Positions 35,361-44,915 of a stretch of 64,000 nt of DNA are shown here, one piece after another; positions within the stretch are counted from its first letter, which is position 1; the number at the start of each line of letters is the position of its first letter. A model generated the notes under the pieces. The model was not told the DNA's origin. It did no database searches and saw only the letters and a program-made list of their open reading frames with translations. The stretch is from Clostridia bacterium. GTDB lineage: Bacteria; Bacillota; Clostridia; Oscillospirales; CAG-272. A program made the position numbers and the translations under genes. The stretch lies in contig JAFTRY010000006.1 in assembly GCA_017462035.1 (NCBI GenBank), positions 1-64,000 on the forward strand, read 5' to 3'.

Positions 35361-36058
35361 TGGGAAAGGACGTTATCATTGCCTGTGATTTTGACAGTGC
35401 GGAAAAGACCTTTGCGTTTTTGGACAAGTTTACGGGGAGAAAGCCCTTTGTAAAGATCGGAATGGAGCTTTACTATGCGGAGGGTCCCTCCATCGTTCGT
35501 GAGATCAAGAAGAGAGGACACAAGATCTTTCTCGATCTGAAGCTTCACGATATCCCCAACACGGTTAAGAAATCCATGGCGGTGCTGTCTCGCCTGGACG
35601 TGGATATGACCAACCTCCACGCGTCGGGTACCGTTCGCATGATGGAGGGGGCTTTGGAGGGACTGACCCGTCCCGACGGAACCAGACCTCTGCTGATCGC
35701 CGTGACCCAGCTGACCTCCACCGACCAGGAGAGCATGGAAAAGGATCTGCTGATCGAGAAGCCCATTGCCGACGTGGTGATGCACTACGCCCACAACGCG
35801 AAGGTTGCGGGTCTTGACGGCGTGGTCTGCTCTCCTCAAGAAGCAGGGAAGGTACACGAGAGATGCGGAGAGGGCTTCCTCACCGTCACCCCCGGCGTTC
35901 GCTTTGCCGACGGAGATATTGGCGACCAGAAGAGAGTCATGACCCCCGCCGAGGCAAAGAAGATCGGCTCGGATTACATTGTGGTGGGACGTCCCATCAC
36001 CGCCGCTGAGGATCCCGTTGCCGCATACGAGCGTTGCGTTGCCGAGTTCTGCGATTGA
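35360..36058 (+). CDS. pyrF: Orotidine 5'-phosphate decarboxylase
   Basis: 232 residues, overlapping the pyrD stop by one base (TAATG). Family blocks are [26 protein letters not shown], the catalytic [13 protein letters not shown] (the DxKxxD-type motif) and a phosphate-binding end, [14 protein letters not shown]. It converts OMP to UMP, the last step of the pathway. Confidence 0.96.
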   Translation: MGKDVIIACDFDSAEKTFAFLDKFTGRKPFVKIGMELYYAEGPSIVREIKKRGHKIFLDLKLHDIPNTVKKSMAVLSRLDVDMTNLHASGTVRMMEGALEGLTRPDGTRPLLIAVTQLTSTDQESMEKDLLIEKPIADVVMHYAHNAKVAGLDGVVCSPQEAGKVHERCGEGFLTVTPGVRFADGDIGDQKRVMTPAEAKKIGSDYIVVGRPITAAEDPVAAYERCVAEFCD

Positions 36059-36067
36059 TTGGAAAAC

Positions 36068-36943
36068 ATGAGATACAGGATAGACCACGACTATCATATC
36101 CATTCTCAGCTTTCCCTTTGCTCGAGGGACCCTCAGCAGACCCCTGGGAGGATTCTGCAATATGCCGTGGAGCGCAAGCTGGAAAGGATCTGCCTGACCG
36201 ATCATTTCTGGGACGACAATGCCCCCGGAATGCCCGACAAATATCGGGACCGCGAGTACGACCCCTATGGCGAGCTGCCGAAGATCGAGGATCGGGGGGA
36301 GAAGACGGCGAGATGGTACAGGATGCAGAACTACGCCCATATCAGTCGCTCCTTGCCCCTGCCACAGGCGGAGGGCGTGGAATTCCTCTTTGGGGCGGAG
36401 ACCGATCTGCAGTACGATCTGAAGCTGGGCATCACAAAAGAAACGATCGACAAAATGGGCTTCGTGATCATTCCCACCACCCATCTCCATATGGAGAACA
36501 TGGCTCTGACCGAGGAGCAGAGGGCGACTCTTGAGGGACGCGCCCGCGCTTGGATCACGAGGCTTGACGGGGTGCTGGACATGGATCTGCCCTTCGGCAA
36601 GATCGGTATTGCGCACCTTGCCTGCAATCTCATCGCAAAGCCGAGAGCGGATTTTCTTCGGGTCATGGAACTTTTGGACGAATCCGAGATGGAGAGAGTG
36701 TTTGCCAAGGCGGCAAAGGTGGGCGTGGGAATCGAGATCAACCAGTACGACTTTGCCGTGTCGGAGGAGGAGCTTCCCATCATCGCAAGACCCTTCCGAA
36801 TCGCGAAGGCGCAGGGATGTAAGTTCTACCTTGGCAGTGACGCCCATTCCCCCGGCGGCTTTGATACGGCGGAGGAGCTGTTCAACCGAGCCATCGACTT
36901 TCTCGGTCTGACCGAAAACGATAAATTTTATATTACACAGTAA
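36068..36943 (+). CDS. PHP-domain phosphoesterase
   Basis: About 291 residues. The start is uncertain: ATG 36068 has no clear ribosome site, and TTG 36059 directly follows the pyrF stop. HDYHIHSQLSLCS is the first PHP motif, LTDHFWDD and FGAETDL follow, and YLGSDAHSPGGF is the last metal site. It resembles histidinol-phosphatase-type PHP enzymes. Placed between pyrF and pyrE without a gap, it is co-transcribed with pyrimidine genes. A nucleotide or sugar-phosphate clean-up role is only inference. Confidence 0.8.
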   Translation: MRYRIDHDYHIHSQLSLCSRDPQQTPGRILQYAVERKLERICLTDHFWDDNAPGMPDKYRDREYDPYGELPKIEDRGEKTARWYRMQNYAHISRSLPLPQAEGVEFLFGAETDLQYDLKLGITKETIDKMGFVIIPTTHLHMENMALTEEQRATLEGRARAWITRLDGVLDMDLPFGKIGIAHLACNLIAKPRADFLRVMELLDESEMERVFAKAAKVGVGIEINQYDFAVSEEELPIIARPFRIAKAQGCKFYLGSDAHSPGGFDTAEELFNRAIDFLGLTENDKFYITQ

Positions 36944-36955
36944 AAGGAGATAAAC

Positions 36956-37612
36956 ATGGAAGGCTACAAGAGAGAGTTTATACAGTTTTTGGAGCGCGCG
37001 GGTGTGCTCAAGTTCGGCGACTTTACCGCCAAGAGCGGAAGAAAGATCCCTTATTTTATCAATGCCGGAATGATCAAGACCGGTGAGGATATTGCCAAGC
37101 TGGGTGAGTTTTACGCGAGAGCGTATTTTGAGAAGCTGGGCGAGAAGAAGGCGGTTCTGTACGGACCTGCCTACAAGGGAATCTCTCTTGCCGTTTCCGC
37201 CGCAGTGGCTCTGTCCAAGAAGGGCTTGAACGTCCCCTTCTTCTTCAACCGCAAGGAGGTAAAGGATCACGGTGAGGGCGGTGTATTTGTTGGATACGTT
37301 CCCACTGCCGGTGAGGAGATCGTCATCATTGAGGACGTGATCACTGCGGGTACCGCCATTCGCGAGAGCATGGAGATCCTGTCTCACTTGGAGGGTGTCA
37401 AGGTCAGTGCCACCTTTATCATGGTTGACCGCAAGGAAAAGGGTCAGACCGAGAAGGGCGCAATGCAGGAGATCGAGGAGCAGTTCGGCTTCCCCGTATA
37501 CTCTGTGGTTGACGTATACGATATTATTGAGTATCTGGAAGAGAATCCTGCCAACCGGGAAAATGTTGACCGCATCAAGAAGTATCTGGAAGTAAACGGC
37601 GCCAAGGCTTAA
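36956..37612 (+). CDS. pyrE: Orotate phosphoribosyltransferase
   Basis: 218 residues, with AAAGGAG before the [21 protein letters not shown] starts the core. [14 protein letters not shown] and [12 protein letters not shown] form the substrate site, and [17 protein letters not shown] is the PRPP-binding signature. It makes OMP from orotate and PRPP. Confidence 0.96.
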   Translation: MEGYKREFIQFLERAGVLKFGDFTAKSGRKIPYFINAGMIKTGEDIAKLGEFYARAYFEKLGEKKAVLYGPAYKGISLAVSAAVALSKKGLNVPFFFNRKEVKDHGEGGVFVGYVPTAGEEIVIIEDVITAGTAIRESMEILSHLEGVKVSATFIMVDRKEKGQTEKGAMQEIEEQFGFPVYSVVDVYDIIEYLEENPANRENVDRIKKYLEVNGAKA

Positions 37613-37640
37613 CGCCGGCGCGGAAAGGTATCGTGATACC

Positions 37641-38564
37641 ATGAGAAATTTGATAGACATTAAGGATCTGTCCACCGAGGAGATCGAGGAGCTGATCGCC
37701 GTTGCCGAGGACATGATCGCGAATCCCAAAAAATATGCGGAGATTTGTCACGGCAAGAAGCTTGCTACACTGTTCTTTGAGCCTTCCACCCGAACCAGGC
37801 TTTCCTTTGAGGCTGCTATGTATGAGCTGGGCGGAAACGTCCTCTCTGTGTCCAGTGCCGGTTCCTCCTCTGCCGCAAAGGGAGAGAGTGTAGCCGACAC
37901 GGCGAAGACCGTTTCCTGTTACGCGGATATTATCGCTATGCGGCATCCCAAGGAGGGAGCCCCCCTGGTGGCTTCTATGAATTCCACGATTCCTGTCATC
38001 AACGCGGGAGACGGCGGGCACAATCATCCCACCCAGACTCTGGCAGATCTTCTGACCATTTGGCGGGAGAAGGGAAGACTGGAAAATCTGACCGTTGGCT
38101 TTTGCGGGGATTTAAAGTTCGGACGGACGGTTCACTCGCTGATCAGTGCCCTTTCCCGTTACTCGGGTATCAAGATCGTTCTGATCTCCCCCGAAGAGTT
38201 GAAACTTCCCAGCTATATTCAGAAGGATGTATTGGCGGCGAATGGAATCGAGTTTCATCAGACCACGGATCTGTTGGAAGTCATGCCTCAGCTTGATATT
38301 TTGTACATGACCCGTGTACAGAGAGAGCGTTTCTTCAACGAAGAGGACTATTTGCGCTTGAAGGACAGCTATATTCTTACTCCCGACAAGCTTAAAACCG
38401 CAAAGGCGGATCTGTCCATTCTGCATCCTCTGCCCCGTGTGAACGAAATTGCCGTTGCCATTGACGAGGATCCCCGCGCCTGTTATTTCAAGCAGGTGCT
38501 CAACGGAAAGTACGTGAGAATGGCACTTATTCTCAAGCTATTGAAGGAGGCGGGAACGCTATGA
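37641..38564 (+). CDS. pyrB: Aspartate carbamoyltransferase catalytic subunit
   Basis: 307 residues. [14 protein letters not shown] is the carbamoyl-phosphate site. The loop [23 protein letters not shown] and [12 protein letters not shown] are also present. The C-terminal aspartate domain has MTRVQRERF and [17 protein letters not shown] lies 12-18 bases before the start, inside a small hairpin. It joins carbamoyl phosphate and aspartate. The next gene is its regulatory subunit. Confidence 0.97.
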   Translation: MRNLIDIKDLSTEEIEELIAVAEDMIANPKKYAEICHGKKLATLFFEPSTRTRLSFEAAMYELGGNVLSVSSAGSSSAAKGESVADTAKTVSCYADIIAMRHPKEGAPLVASMNSTIPVINAGDGGHNHPTQTLADLLTIWREKGRLENLTVGFCGDLKFGRTVHSLISALSRYSGIKIVLISPEELKLPSYIQKDVLAANGIEFHQTTDLLEVMPQLDILYMTRVQRERFFNEEDYLRLKDSYILTPDKLKTAKADLSILHPLPRVNEIAVAIDEDPRACYFKQVLNGKYVRMALILKLLKEAGTL

Positions 38565-38986
38565 ACATAGATTCCATTCGAAACGGTTTTGTCATCGACC
38601 ACATTCCCGCGGGACTCGGCATGCGTCTCTACCAGCTCTTGGGACTGGACACCCTGGATTGTTCGGTTGCTTTGATCCGAAACGTGGGGAGCAAGAAGCT
38701 GGGGAAGAAGGATATTATCAAGATCGACGCGGCAATTGCCATTAACTTCGATTTGATCGGTTACGTATCCCCCGATGTGACGGTGAATATCATTCGTGAC
38801 GGGCAATTGGTAGAGAAGAAAGCCATCGCTTTGCCCAAGGAGATCACGGGCGTTATTCGTTGCAAGAATCCCCGCTGCATTACCTCCACGGAGCAGGAGC
38901 TGGCTCATCGCTTTAAGCTCACCGACCCCGAGCAGCACATTTACCGTTGTATCTACTGCGAGACAAAAGCAAGCTACGATGAATAA
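38561..38986 (+). CDS. pyrI: Aspartate carbamoyltransferase regulatory subunit
   Basis: 141 residues, overlapping pyrB by 4 bases (ATGA). The N-terminal nucleotide-binding domain contains [19 protein letters not shown], which matches the classic IDHIPAQIG start. The C-terminal zinc domain has Cys pairs in CKNPRCI and CIYCETKA. The subunit gives allosteric control by CTP and ATP in the E. coli-type dodecamer. It ends the operon. Confidence 0.95.
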   Translation: MNIDSIRNGFVIDHIPAGLGMRLYQLLGLDTLDCSVALIRNVGSKKLGKKDIIKIDAAIAINFDLIGYVSPDVTVNIIRDGQLVEKKAIALPKEITGVIRCKNPRCITSTEQELAHRFKLTDPEQHIYRCIYCETKASYDE

Positions 38987-38988
38987 TG

Positions 38989-39022
38989 AAAAGCCTCCGA
39001 AGGCATCCTTCGGAGGCTTTTT
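38989..39022. terminator. Bidirectional terminator
   Basis: AAAAGCCTCCGAAGG pairs with CCTTCGGAGGCTTTT over a 3-base loop. It ends the pyr operon and the convergent homoserine dehydrogenase gene. Confidence 0.93.
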
Positions 39023-39041
39023 ATGTCTTATTGTATGTCTT

Positions 39042-40250
39042 TTAGTTCAGGATGCGGTAGGTTGCCAGGAGCATGTCGCCCAGGGTAACCGCCAGGGCGT
39101 TGCAGTCCGCCTCGGACATGGCGGGTGTTATCACGCCGCAGGCACCGTCGGCTTCCTTCGCGGGGTAGCTTGCAAGAGCGTTAGGCAGATCTTTTTGGCT
39201 GCCTTGACAGATGAACATTCTGGGACAGAAGTATTCTTCAAAGGGCAGAATGTCCTGCGGGGTGGCTTCACGCCAGACAATGGGCTTGATTTCCGTATTT
39301 CGATTGGCGATGATGTCGATGATGTCGGCAACCACGGCGCTGGCGGTGGGAAGCTTACCCGCGCCGGGGCCGTAAAACATGACATCACCCACCATATTAG
39401 CACTCACCAGGATTCCGTTGAACACGTCATCGATGCGGGACAGGGGATTGGTGACGGGTACCATACGGGGTGCTACAAATGCCAAGAGAGAACCGTCGTC
39501 GTTCACATAGGTGTGACCGATGAGCTTGACGGTATATTCGAAGAGCTGGGCAATGTGAGTATCGGTCAGCGTAATTTTTGTAATTCCCTCAGTGGGGATG
39601 GTCTTCGGGTCGATGAGCTTACCCGATGCCAACGCCGCCAAAATGACGATCTTTCTCGCGGCATCGATTCCGTCCACATCTGCGGAGGGATTGGCTTCTG
39701 CATAGCCAAGACGCTGGGCTTCCTTCAGGGCATCGCCAAATGCCGCCCCCTGCTCCTTCATGGAGGTGAGGATATAATTGGTGGTTCCGTTGAGAATACC
39801 GCTGATTTTGCGGATTCGATTGGAGGACAGGTCGTTGATCATGGGGCGGATCACAGGGATTCCGCCGCCCACGCTTGCCTCAAACAGATAGCGTACGCCG
39901 TGCTCCGCGGCAATACGGCAGAGCTCTACTCCGAAGGTAGACACCACCTCTTTATTGGAGGTTACCACGTGCTTGCCTGCCTCAAGGCATGCTTTGGTAA
40001 AGTCATATGCTGGATGGGAGCCGCCCATCATTTCCGCTACCACCGTTACTTCGGGATCATTCAAGATCTCCTGAAAATCGTGGGTGATGAGAGATCCGAA
40101 GGGACTGTCGGGAAAGTCCCGAAGATCCAAAATATGCCGAATGGCATAGGAGCAACCCAAGCGCTCCTCGATGATCTTTTTATTTTCTGTGAGAACCTCT
40201 GCGGTTCCGCTTCCTACGACGCCGAATCCTAAAATGGCAATATTAATCAT
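39042..40250 (-). CDS. hom: Homoserine dehydrogenase
   Basis: 402 residues from the ATG of MINIAILGFGVVGSGTAEVL, with GAGGA upstream; a longer frame runs into the promoter. The Rossmann motif GFGVVGSGT, VVTSNKEVVS, LFEASVGGGIPVI, ISGILNGTTNYIL and the catalytic Lys region PSADVDGIDAARKIVILAAL are present. It reduces aspartate semialdehyde to homoserine for threonine and methionine. The C-terminal part is too short for the typical ACT domain of the 430-residue Bacillus enzyme, so feedback control may differ. Confidence 0.95.
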   Translation of the reverse strand: MINIAILGFGVVGSGTAEVLTENKKIIEERLGCSYAIRHILDLRDFPDSPFGSLITHDFQEILNDPEVTVVAEMMGGSHPAYDFTKACLEAGKHVVTSNKEVVSTFGVELCRIAAEHGVRYLFEASVGGGIPVIRPMINDLSSNRIRKISGILNGTTNYILTSMKEQGAAFGDALKEAQRLGYAEANPSADVDGIDAARKIVILAALASGKLIDPKTIPTEGITKITLTDTHIAQLFEYTVKLIGHTYVNDDGSLLAFVAPRMVPVTNPLSRIDDVFNGILVSANMVGDVMFYGPGAGKLPTASAVVADIIDIIANRNTEIKPIVWREATPQDILPFEEYFCPRMFICQGSQKDLPNALASYPAKEADGACGVITPAMSEADCNALAVTLGDMLLATYRILN

Positions 40251-40325
40251 AATTTTTCCTCGCGATTTATCAATGTGCGTTCTGTTTTTTCTTTCAAATT
40301 CGGGAAAAAGAAAAAACATATTTAT

Positions 40326-40354
40326 ATCATACCACATTTTTCGAAGAATTGCAA
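40326..40354 (-). promoter_or_regulatory. Sigma-A promoter of hom
   Basis: On the minus strand: TTGCAA (40354-40349), 17-bp spacer, TATGAT (40331-40326). Confidence 0.75.
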
Positions 40355-40361
40355 ATAAATA

Positions 40362-40390
40362 TTGAAAATTTTTTCTATTTATGTTAAAAT
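40362..40390 (+). promoter_or_regulatory. Sigma-A promoter of the DUF4364 gene
   Basis: TTGAAA (40362-40367), 17-bp spacer, TAAAAT (40385-40390). Its -35 box lies 8 bp from the divergent hom -35 box. Confidence 0.7.
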
Positions 40391-40454
40391 ATTTACCGGA
40401 GAATGCGAAAAAGACGCATTGGTTTATTTACTGACGTGAGAAAAGGGGAGTTTC

Positions 40455-41000
40455 ATGAGCGGTGTGATCGGAAATATCCGAAACGTAAAGATTTTTGTTT
40501 TATATTTGCTGGAGAATATTAACTATCCGTTGGATTTTGTTACCATCAATGATATTGTGATGCAGACCGATTACGTCATGTATCTGGATTTTGCGGAGGC
40601 CTTCCATGAGCTCGTGGACGGAGATCTTCTGGAAAAGCTAGAGGTGGATGGCGAGGATCTTTACACTGTGACCGAAAAGGGGAGAGTGGTTGCGAGAGAG
40701 TTGAAAAGCGATATTTTACCAAGTATTTTAGACCGTTCACTATCCGCTGCCCTTCGGTATCTGAATTTCAAAAAGAGGGGCATTGTCGCTAAGTGCAACC
40801 TTGAACAGATAGACGACGGACGGTACCGGGTTACCTGCTCCTTTGTGGAGCATGAAGCATGTATTTTTAGCCAATCCGTTGTGGTGGATTCTCTGAATCG
40901 TGCCCAGCGGATGCAGAACAATTTTTACGAACGCCCCGAGGCAATTTATCGAGGTGTCCTGGCACTGATGGCAGGAAATGTAAACTATTTGTTTGATTAA
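40455..41000 (+). CDS. DUF4364 family protein (winged-helix-like)
   Basis: 181 residues, with AAAAGGGGAG before the ATG. Residues 1-85 look like a winged helix: KIFVLYLLENINYPLDFVTINDIVM and a wing ending DGEDLYTVTEKGRVVARELKSDI. The rest is a beta-rich domain typical of DUF4364, a family almost limited to Clostridia. A regulatory role is suggested by the fold but no target is known. It diverges from hom. Confidence 0.8.
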   Translation: MSGVIGNIRNVKIFVLYLLENINYPLDFVTINDIVMQTDYVMYLDFAEAFHELVDGDLLEKLEVDGEDLYTVTEKGRVVARELKSDILPSILDRSLSAALRYLNFKKRGIVAKCNLEQIDDGRYRVTCSFVEHEACIFSQSVVVDSLNRAQRMQNNFYERPEAIYRGVLALMAGNVNYLFD

Positions 41001-41007
41001 AGCGTAG

Positions 41008-41042
41008 AGTTGGACTTTTTCACAATTCCCCAACTTTCTTTT
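41008..41042 (+). terminator. Weak intrinsic terminator
   Basis: AGTTGG pairs with CCAACT (41030-41035) over a 16-base loop, followed by TTCTTTTT. Confidence 0.5.
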
Positions 41043-41106
41043 TGTGGAAAAATACCTTTTCGACAATTTATATGAATTTCTTACAAAAAAATTTTTGTTA
41101 AACCTA

Positions 41107-41134
41107 TTGACATTATACAAATTCATGATATAAT
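41107..41134 (+). promoter_or_regulatory. Sigma-A promoter
   Basis: TTGACA (41107-41112), 16-bp spacer, TATAAT (41129-41134), for the sigma-factor gene. Confidence 0.85.
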
Positions 41135-41177
41135 TAAAACAATGGTGCGATTGGGCATGGTTTTTACGGAGGGACAG

Positions 41178-41783
41178 ATGGGCTCGGATATAACCAAAGA
41201 GAAAGAGGTCCTTACGCCGGGAGATTCGGATCGGGTTTCCGATTGGATTCGTGATGTTCGCCGTGGGGATCAGAACGCCTTTGTGGTTTTAGCGGAGCGG
41301 TACCGTCCCTTGATCGAGTCCTTAGTGACTCGGTTTACCCACGAGGAACAGGCAGAGCTGAACCGAGAGGATCTGCGTCAGGAGGCGATGGTGGTTTTCT
41401 ACCACTCGATTTTGACCTACGATCTGGAACAGGCAGAGGTGGAATTTGGTCTGTATGCCAAGATCTGCATTTCCAATGCGTTGATTTCTCAGCTGCGAGC
41501 TCAGAAGCGGCATATGGCGGAGCAATTTGCGGAACCGTTGAACACGGTTCTTGTTGCCCATGATCCGGAGGATCCTACCGTAAGGCTTTTGGAGCAGGAG
41601 CGTTTGAAGGCACTTTGGACGGTTATTCGCACCAATTTGTCGGATTTCGAGAACCAAGTTTGGCAGTTATATATATCCGGACGGACCGCGAGGGAGATCG
41701 CTTCCCTTGTTGGAAGGGACGAAAAGTCAGTGACCAACGGAATCTACAGAATTCGAAAGAAGCTTAGAGGGTTGCTTCGATAA
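41178..41783 (+). CDS. RNA polymerase sigma factor, sigma-H-like
   Basis: 201 residues from the ATG at 41178 behind GGAGGG; ATGs at 41142 and 41157 lack ribosome sites, and the first is at the predicted transcript start. Region 2 is NREDLRQEAMVVFYHSILTYD with the polymerase-binding DLRQEA motif. Region 4 is the helix-turn-helix SGRTAREIASLVGRDEKSVTNGIYRIRKKL. Length and layout match Spo0H rather than ECF factors, though region 2.4 is diverged. A second zinc-ribbon gene follows in the same direction. Confidence 0.82.
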   Translation: MGSDITKEKEVLTPGDSDRVSDWIRDVRRGDQNAFVVLAERYRPLIESLVTRFTHEEQAELNREDLRQEAMVVFYHSILTYDLEQAEVEFGLYAKICISNALISQLRAQKRHMAEQFAEPLNTVLVAHDPEDPTVRLLEQERLKALWTVIRTNLSDFENQVWQLYISGRTAREIASLVGRDEKSVTNGIYRIRKKLRGLLR

Positions 41784-41893
41784 TCTATTTAAATCTATTT
41801 AGAATGATACGGGAAACCGATCAGATAAACCGAACCGCGGAAATCCGAACCGCGGGATCGGAATTTAACCATTTTACAAAGCGAGGTAAAATC

Positions 41894-42214
41894 ATGAACG
41901 AAGAAGTAAGAATCGGAGAAGTAACTGAGGACGAGTTTGTGGATGAAACTCTGGTATGCAAGGAGTGCGGAAACGAATTCGTGTTCACTGCGGGCGAGCA
42001 GAGATTCTACAAGGAAAAGGGCTTTATGAATAAGCCGAAGAGCTGCAAGGCTTGCCGTGATGCAAAGAAGAACGCAGGAAGAGCTCCGCGTGAATACTTC
42101 GAGACTACATGTGCTAAGTGTGGTGGCGTTGCCAAGGTTATTTTCCAGCCTTCCAATGACAGACCTGTGTACTGCAGTGCTTGTTTCGAGGAAATGAAGA
42201 ACGCTCAGCAGTAA
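41894..42214 (+). CDS. Zinc-ribbon protein with two Cys4 sites
   Basis: 106 residues from the ATG at 41894 with GCGAGGT upstream. The first site is LVCKECGNEFVFTAGEQRFY with CKACRD. The second is TTCAKCGGVAKV with VYCSACFEEM. These match the paired zf-trcl and CxxC-x17-CxxC modules of small clostridial proteins. Binding to RNA, ribosomes or polymerase is possible; no function is proven. Confidence 0.85.
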   Translation: MNEEVRIGEVTEDEFVDETLVCKECGNEFVFTAGEQRFYKEKGFMNKPKSCKACRDAKKNAGRAPREYFETTCAKCGGVAKVIFQPSNDRPVYCSACFEEMKNAQQ

Positions 42215-42260
42215 TTGAACCGTATCAAAATAAAATTGATATAGATTTTTACGAGCAAGT

Positions 42261-42289
42261 GGGCTATTGCACAGCAATAGCCCCTTCAT
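42261..42289 (+). terminator. Intrinsic terminator
   Basis: GGGCTATTGC pairs with GCAATAGCCC over an ACA loop, followed by CTTCATTTTTG. Confidence 0.82.
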
Positions 42290-42323
42290 TTTTGTAAAAT
42301 ATTGTATAAGAGGACAATTTCTA

Positions 42324-42352
42324 TTTACAAATCCTTCTTTTTATGGTATAAT
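42324..42352 (+). promoter_or_regulatory. Sigma-A promoter of the GH94 gene
   Basis: TTTACA (42324-42329), 17-bp spacer, TATAAT (42347-42352). Confidence 0.8.
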
Positions 42353-42408
42353 TACTGTGGTTGAAATTCCAGACATGGGAAATATAACGACGAAAGGGTG
42401 TAAAATCA

Positions 42409-44661
42409 ATGCAATATGATTTCAATACAAAGACGGGTCAGTTTTTCCTTTATGATCCTGAGACTGGGAGAGAGTGGCTGAATCATCTCTTTAATGACAA
42501 GGGGTATATCTGCACGGTTACCCATATGGGGACTTCGTCGGCAAAATATCTGAACGAGGATGCGATTTCTATCAATTATAACGACGGTCAGTCTTTGTTT
42601 TACGTGCGTGACGATGAGACAAATCGGTTTTGGAACATAGGTGGGTATCCTGGTTCTACCCCTGTGACCGGCTATTGTTGCGAACATGCTCAAGCTTACA
42701 CGAAGATTTCCGGAGTGTCCGAGGAGATTGCCGGAGAAATGGTTTATACGGTAGATCCTGAGGATACCCGTGAGCTTTGGCGTGTGACGCTGACCAATCG
42801 ATCGGATCGGTCTCGCACCCTTTCTCTCTTTACTTATACGTTGCTTTCCTTGGGTGGGTTCAGTCAGCCTTTTTATTACAATATGAAAACTACCTGTGCT
42901 GTGGAGTATTGCTCCGAGCTGGGCGGAATATGGTGCGAAAATCAGAATCACTTTAAGCCCCACAACCTCTGCTCCGGGTATATCGTTAGCTCGTTGCCTG
43001 TTGCGGCATTTAGTGGAAACAGTGATCGCTTTTTAGGTACCATGGGTACGATCTCCTGTCCCAGAGTAATTGCCCAGGGATTGGATTGCGGAAATGAACT
43101 GTCTGATGTTCGCAGCCGGGCAGGGATTTTACAGAGTCGGGTAACATTAAAGCCCGGTGAAACGGTTACTGTGTACTATGCCTTGGGATTGGCAGAAGAT
43201 AAGAAAGATATTTCTTGTTCCAGAGAAGCCTTTGAGGAAGCGTGCAAGGACATTTTCGAGAAGCGTCTCTCGGATCCCTCTCCTTTTGGTTCGCTTTCCA
43301 TTGATTGTCCCGATCAGCAGATCAACCGAGTTCTCAACCATTGGGCGACCCACCAGATCCGTCTTTGCATGATTGGAAAGAAGGCAGTGCGAGACAATTC
43401 TCAGCTGGCTATGGGTATTCTCAATAGTGATCCCCACATGACCGAGCAGGTAATTCGAGAGTGCATTGTACATCAATATTCAGACGGACATTCGGTTCTT
43501 CTTTGGTATCCCGTGGTAGACAAGCACGTATATTCCGATCCATCCTGTTGGTTGGTTTACTCCATCTGCGAGTATATCAAAGAGACGGGAGACATATCCT
43601 TCTTGGATCAAAGCTTTGCCTATTTGGATGGCGGTGAAGGAACGGTTTGGGAACACTTGATGAAGGCAATCGAATGGCTCTCTCGCCCGGACAATTACGG
43701 TCCCAACGGTCTGCCTAAGATCCATTACGCCGACTGGAACGACGCGCTAAACATTGCCGATGAAAACGGAGAATCGGTTCTGATGGCAATGCTCATTGGA
43801 TGTGTATATCTGGAAATCGAGCAGTTGGCGCGGTACATAGGCAAGGAGTCGTACGCCGACTCGATTCGGGAAAAGTATGATGCATTAAAAATAACCGTTA
43901 ATGAGAAGGCGTATAACGGAAATTATTACGTTCGCGCGTTCTCCCGCATGGGAACCGTCGGAGATCGGGATGCGAAGAACGGAGGAAAGATTTACGTCAA
44001 TCCACAAAGTTGGTCCATTCTTTCGGGAATCTGTCCCGAGGACCGTCTTTCTTCGGTGCTTGATTCTATTGACGAAATGGAAACAGAGGAGGGAATTCCG
44101 CTCTGTACGCCGCCCTATCAAACCTTTGATGAATCGGTGGGACGCATGAGCGGTATGCTGCCCGGTATCTTTGAGAATGGCGGCATTTACAACCATGCCG
44201 GTTGCTTTAAGGTGATGGCAGACTGTCGTGTTGGGCGTGGAGATCATGCTGTGGCAACCCTGTTGAAGATTCTGCCGGACGGAAAGTGCAATCCCAGCGA
44301 GGTGACGACCATTGAGCCCTACGTCTTTACGAACTGTTACTTGAAGCATCCTACATGCGATATGCGGGGCGGAACCCAATGGAAAACGGGAACCTCTGCT
44401 TGGGGTGTGATGTGTGTTTATGAAGGAGTTCTTGGTCTCAAGCGCCATTATGACGGATTACACATTTGTCCTGTCTTCCCGCGGCATTGGGAAACGGTTC
44501 GGGCAACCAGAGATTTTCGCGGTAACAAGCTGAATTTCTTGTATCTTAACAAGGGAGGAAGCAAGGTATCCCTAAAGGTGGACGGCACGCCCATCGAAGG
44601 AAACGTGATCCCTGCCTTTGCGGATGGGGATGAGCACGAGATTGAAGTAACGATCAGTTAA
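42409..44661 (+). CDS. GH94 family glycoside phosphorylase
   Basis: 750 residues. The N-terminal beta-sandwich (about 1-270; MGTSSAKYLNEDAISINYNDGQSLFYVRDDE) is followed by a helical (alpha/alpha)6 barrel. IHYADWNDALNI carries the likely catalytic Asp of the DWND motif. INPQSW-type YVNPQSWSILSG, ENGGIYNHAGCF and RGGTQWKTGTSAWG are other family blocks. GH94 enzymes phosphorolyse cellobiose, chitobiose or longer beta-glucans to a sugar 1-phosphate. The acceptor cannot be told from sequence. No signal peptide, so it acts in the cytosol. It stands alone with its own promoter. Confidence 0.9.
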   Translation: MQYDFNTKTGQFFLYDPETGREWLNHLFNDKGYICTVTHMGTSSAKYLNEDAISINYNDGQSLFYVRDDETNRFWNIGGYPGSTPVTGYCCEHAQAYTKISGVSEEIAGEMVYTVDPEDTRELWRVTLTNRSDRSRTLSLFTYTLLSLGGFSQPFYYNMKTTCAVEYCSELGGIWCENQNHFKPHNLCSGYIVSSLPVAAFSGNSDRFLGTMGTISCPRVIAQGLDCGNELSDVRSRAGILQSRVTLKPGETVTVYYALGLAEDKKDISCSREAFEEACKDIFEKRLSDPSPFGSLSIDCPDQQINRVLNHWATHQIRLCMIGKKAVRDNSQLAMGILNSDPHMTEQVIRECIVHQYSDGHSVLLWYPVVDKHVYSDPSCWLVYSICEYIKETGDISFLDQSFAYLDGGEGTVWEHLMKAIEWLSRPDNYGPNGLPKIHYADWNDALNIADENGESVLMAMLIGCVYLEIEQLARYIGKESYADSIREKYDALKITVNEKAYNGNYYVRAFSRMGTVGDRDAKNGGKIYVNPQSWSILSGICPEDRLSSVLDSIDEMETEEGIPLCTPPYQTFDESVGRMSGMLPGIFENGGIYNHAGCFKVMADCRVGRGDHAVATLLKILPDGKCNPSEVTTIEPYVFTNCYLKHPTCDMRGGTQWKTGTSAWGVMCVYEGVLGLKRHYDGLHICPVFPRHWETVRATRDFRGNKLNFLYLNKGGSKVSLKVDGTPIEGNVIPAFADGDEHEIEVTIS

Positions 44662-44733
44662 AAATAAAAATTTTAAGATTACAAGAGAATATGGAAAATT
44701 CGTTTTCAAAGTTGTAAGAGATCAAAATTCCAC

Positions 44734-44787
44734 AATCCCTCCGTCATTTTCTTGCGAAAATGCCACCTCTTTATACAGGGAGGGTTA
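44734..44787. repeat. Palindromic repeat unit (MITE-like)
   Basis: CCCTCC (44737-44742) pairs with GGAGGG (44779-44784), and inside it CATTTTC-TTGC-GAAAATG forms a second stem. The general layout (CCCTCCGTCA, inner palindrome, TGCCACCTC, then GGGAGGG) recalls small interspersed palindromes I know from gut Clostridia. That family link is from memory, not computed. Confidence 0.5.
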
Positions 44788-44915
44788 TGGCGAAACCCGT
44801 TTACGGATAGCAGGTAACAAGTGCATGGCTGTCAAGCCAACAAAAACGCACTTGTGTGTAGCCGCGAGGACTAGGGCTATGCTCGAAAATGAAATACCAC
44901 CCACGGGTGGATATT
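44782..44915 (+). ncRNA. Structured non-coding stretch, possibly an IS200/IS605 3' end (omega-RNA-like)
   Basis: Four local stems follow one another: GGGTT/AACCC (44782-44798), ACAAGTGC/GCACTTGT (44817-44855) with GGCT-GTCA-AGCC inside, TAGCC/GGCTA (44859-44879), and CCACC-CACG-GGTGG (44897-44910) framed by AATA/TATT. No credible reading frame spans it. The last hairpin followed by an AT-rich end resembles the right end of IS200/IS605 elements, where the TnpB guide RNA scaffold ends. No tnpB is present, so it would be a relic or an unrelated RNA. Confidence 0.4.

Noticed and set aside
35138-37729. An 863-codon minus-strand open frame
   Set aside because: It is the mirror of pyrD, pyrF, the PHP gene and pyrE. 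Long antisense frames are common in this GC-balanced coding DNA.
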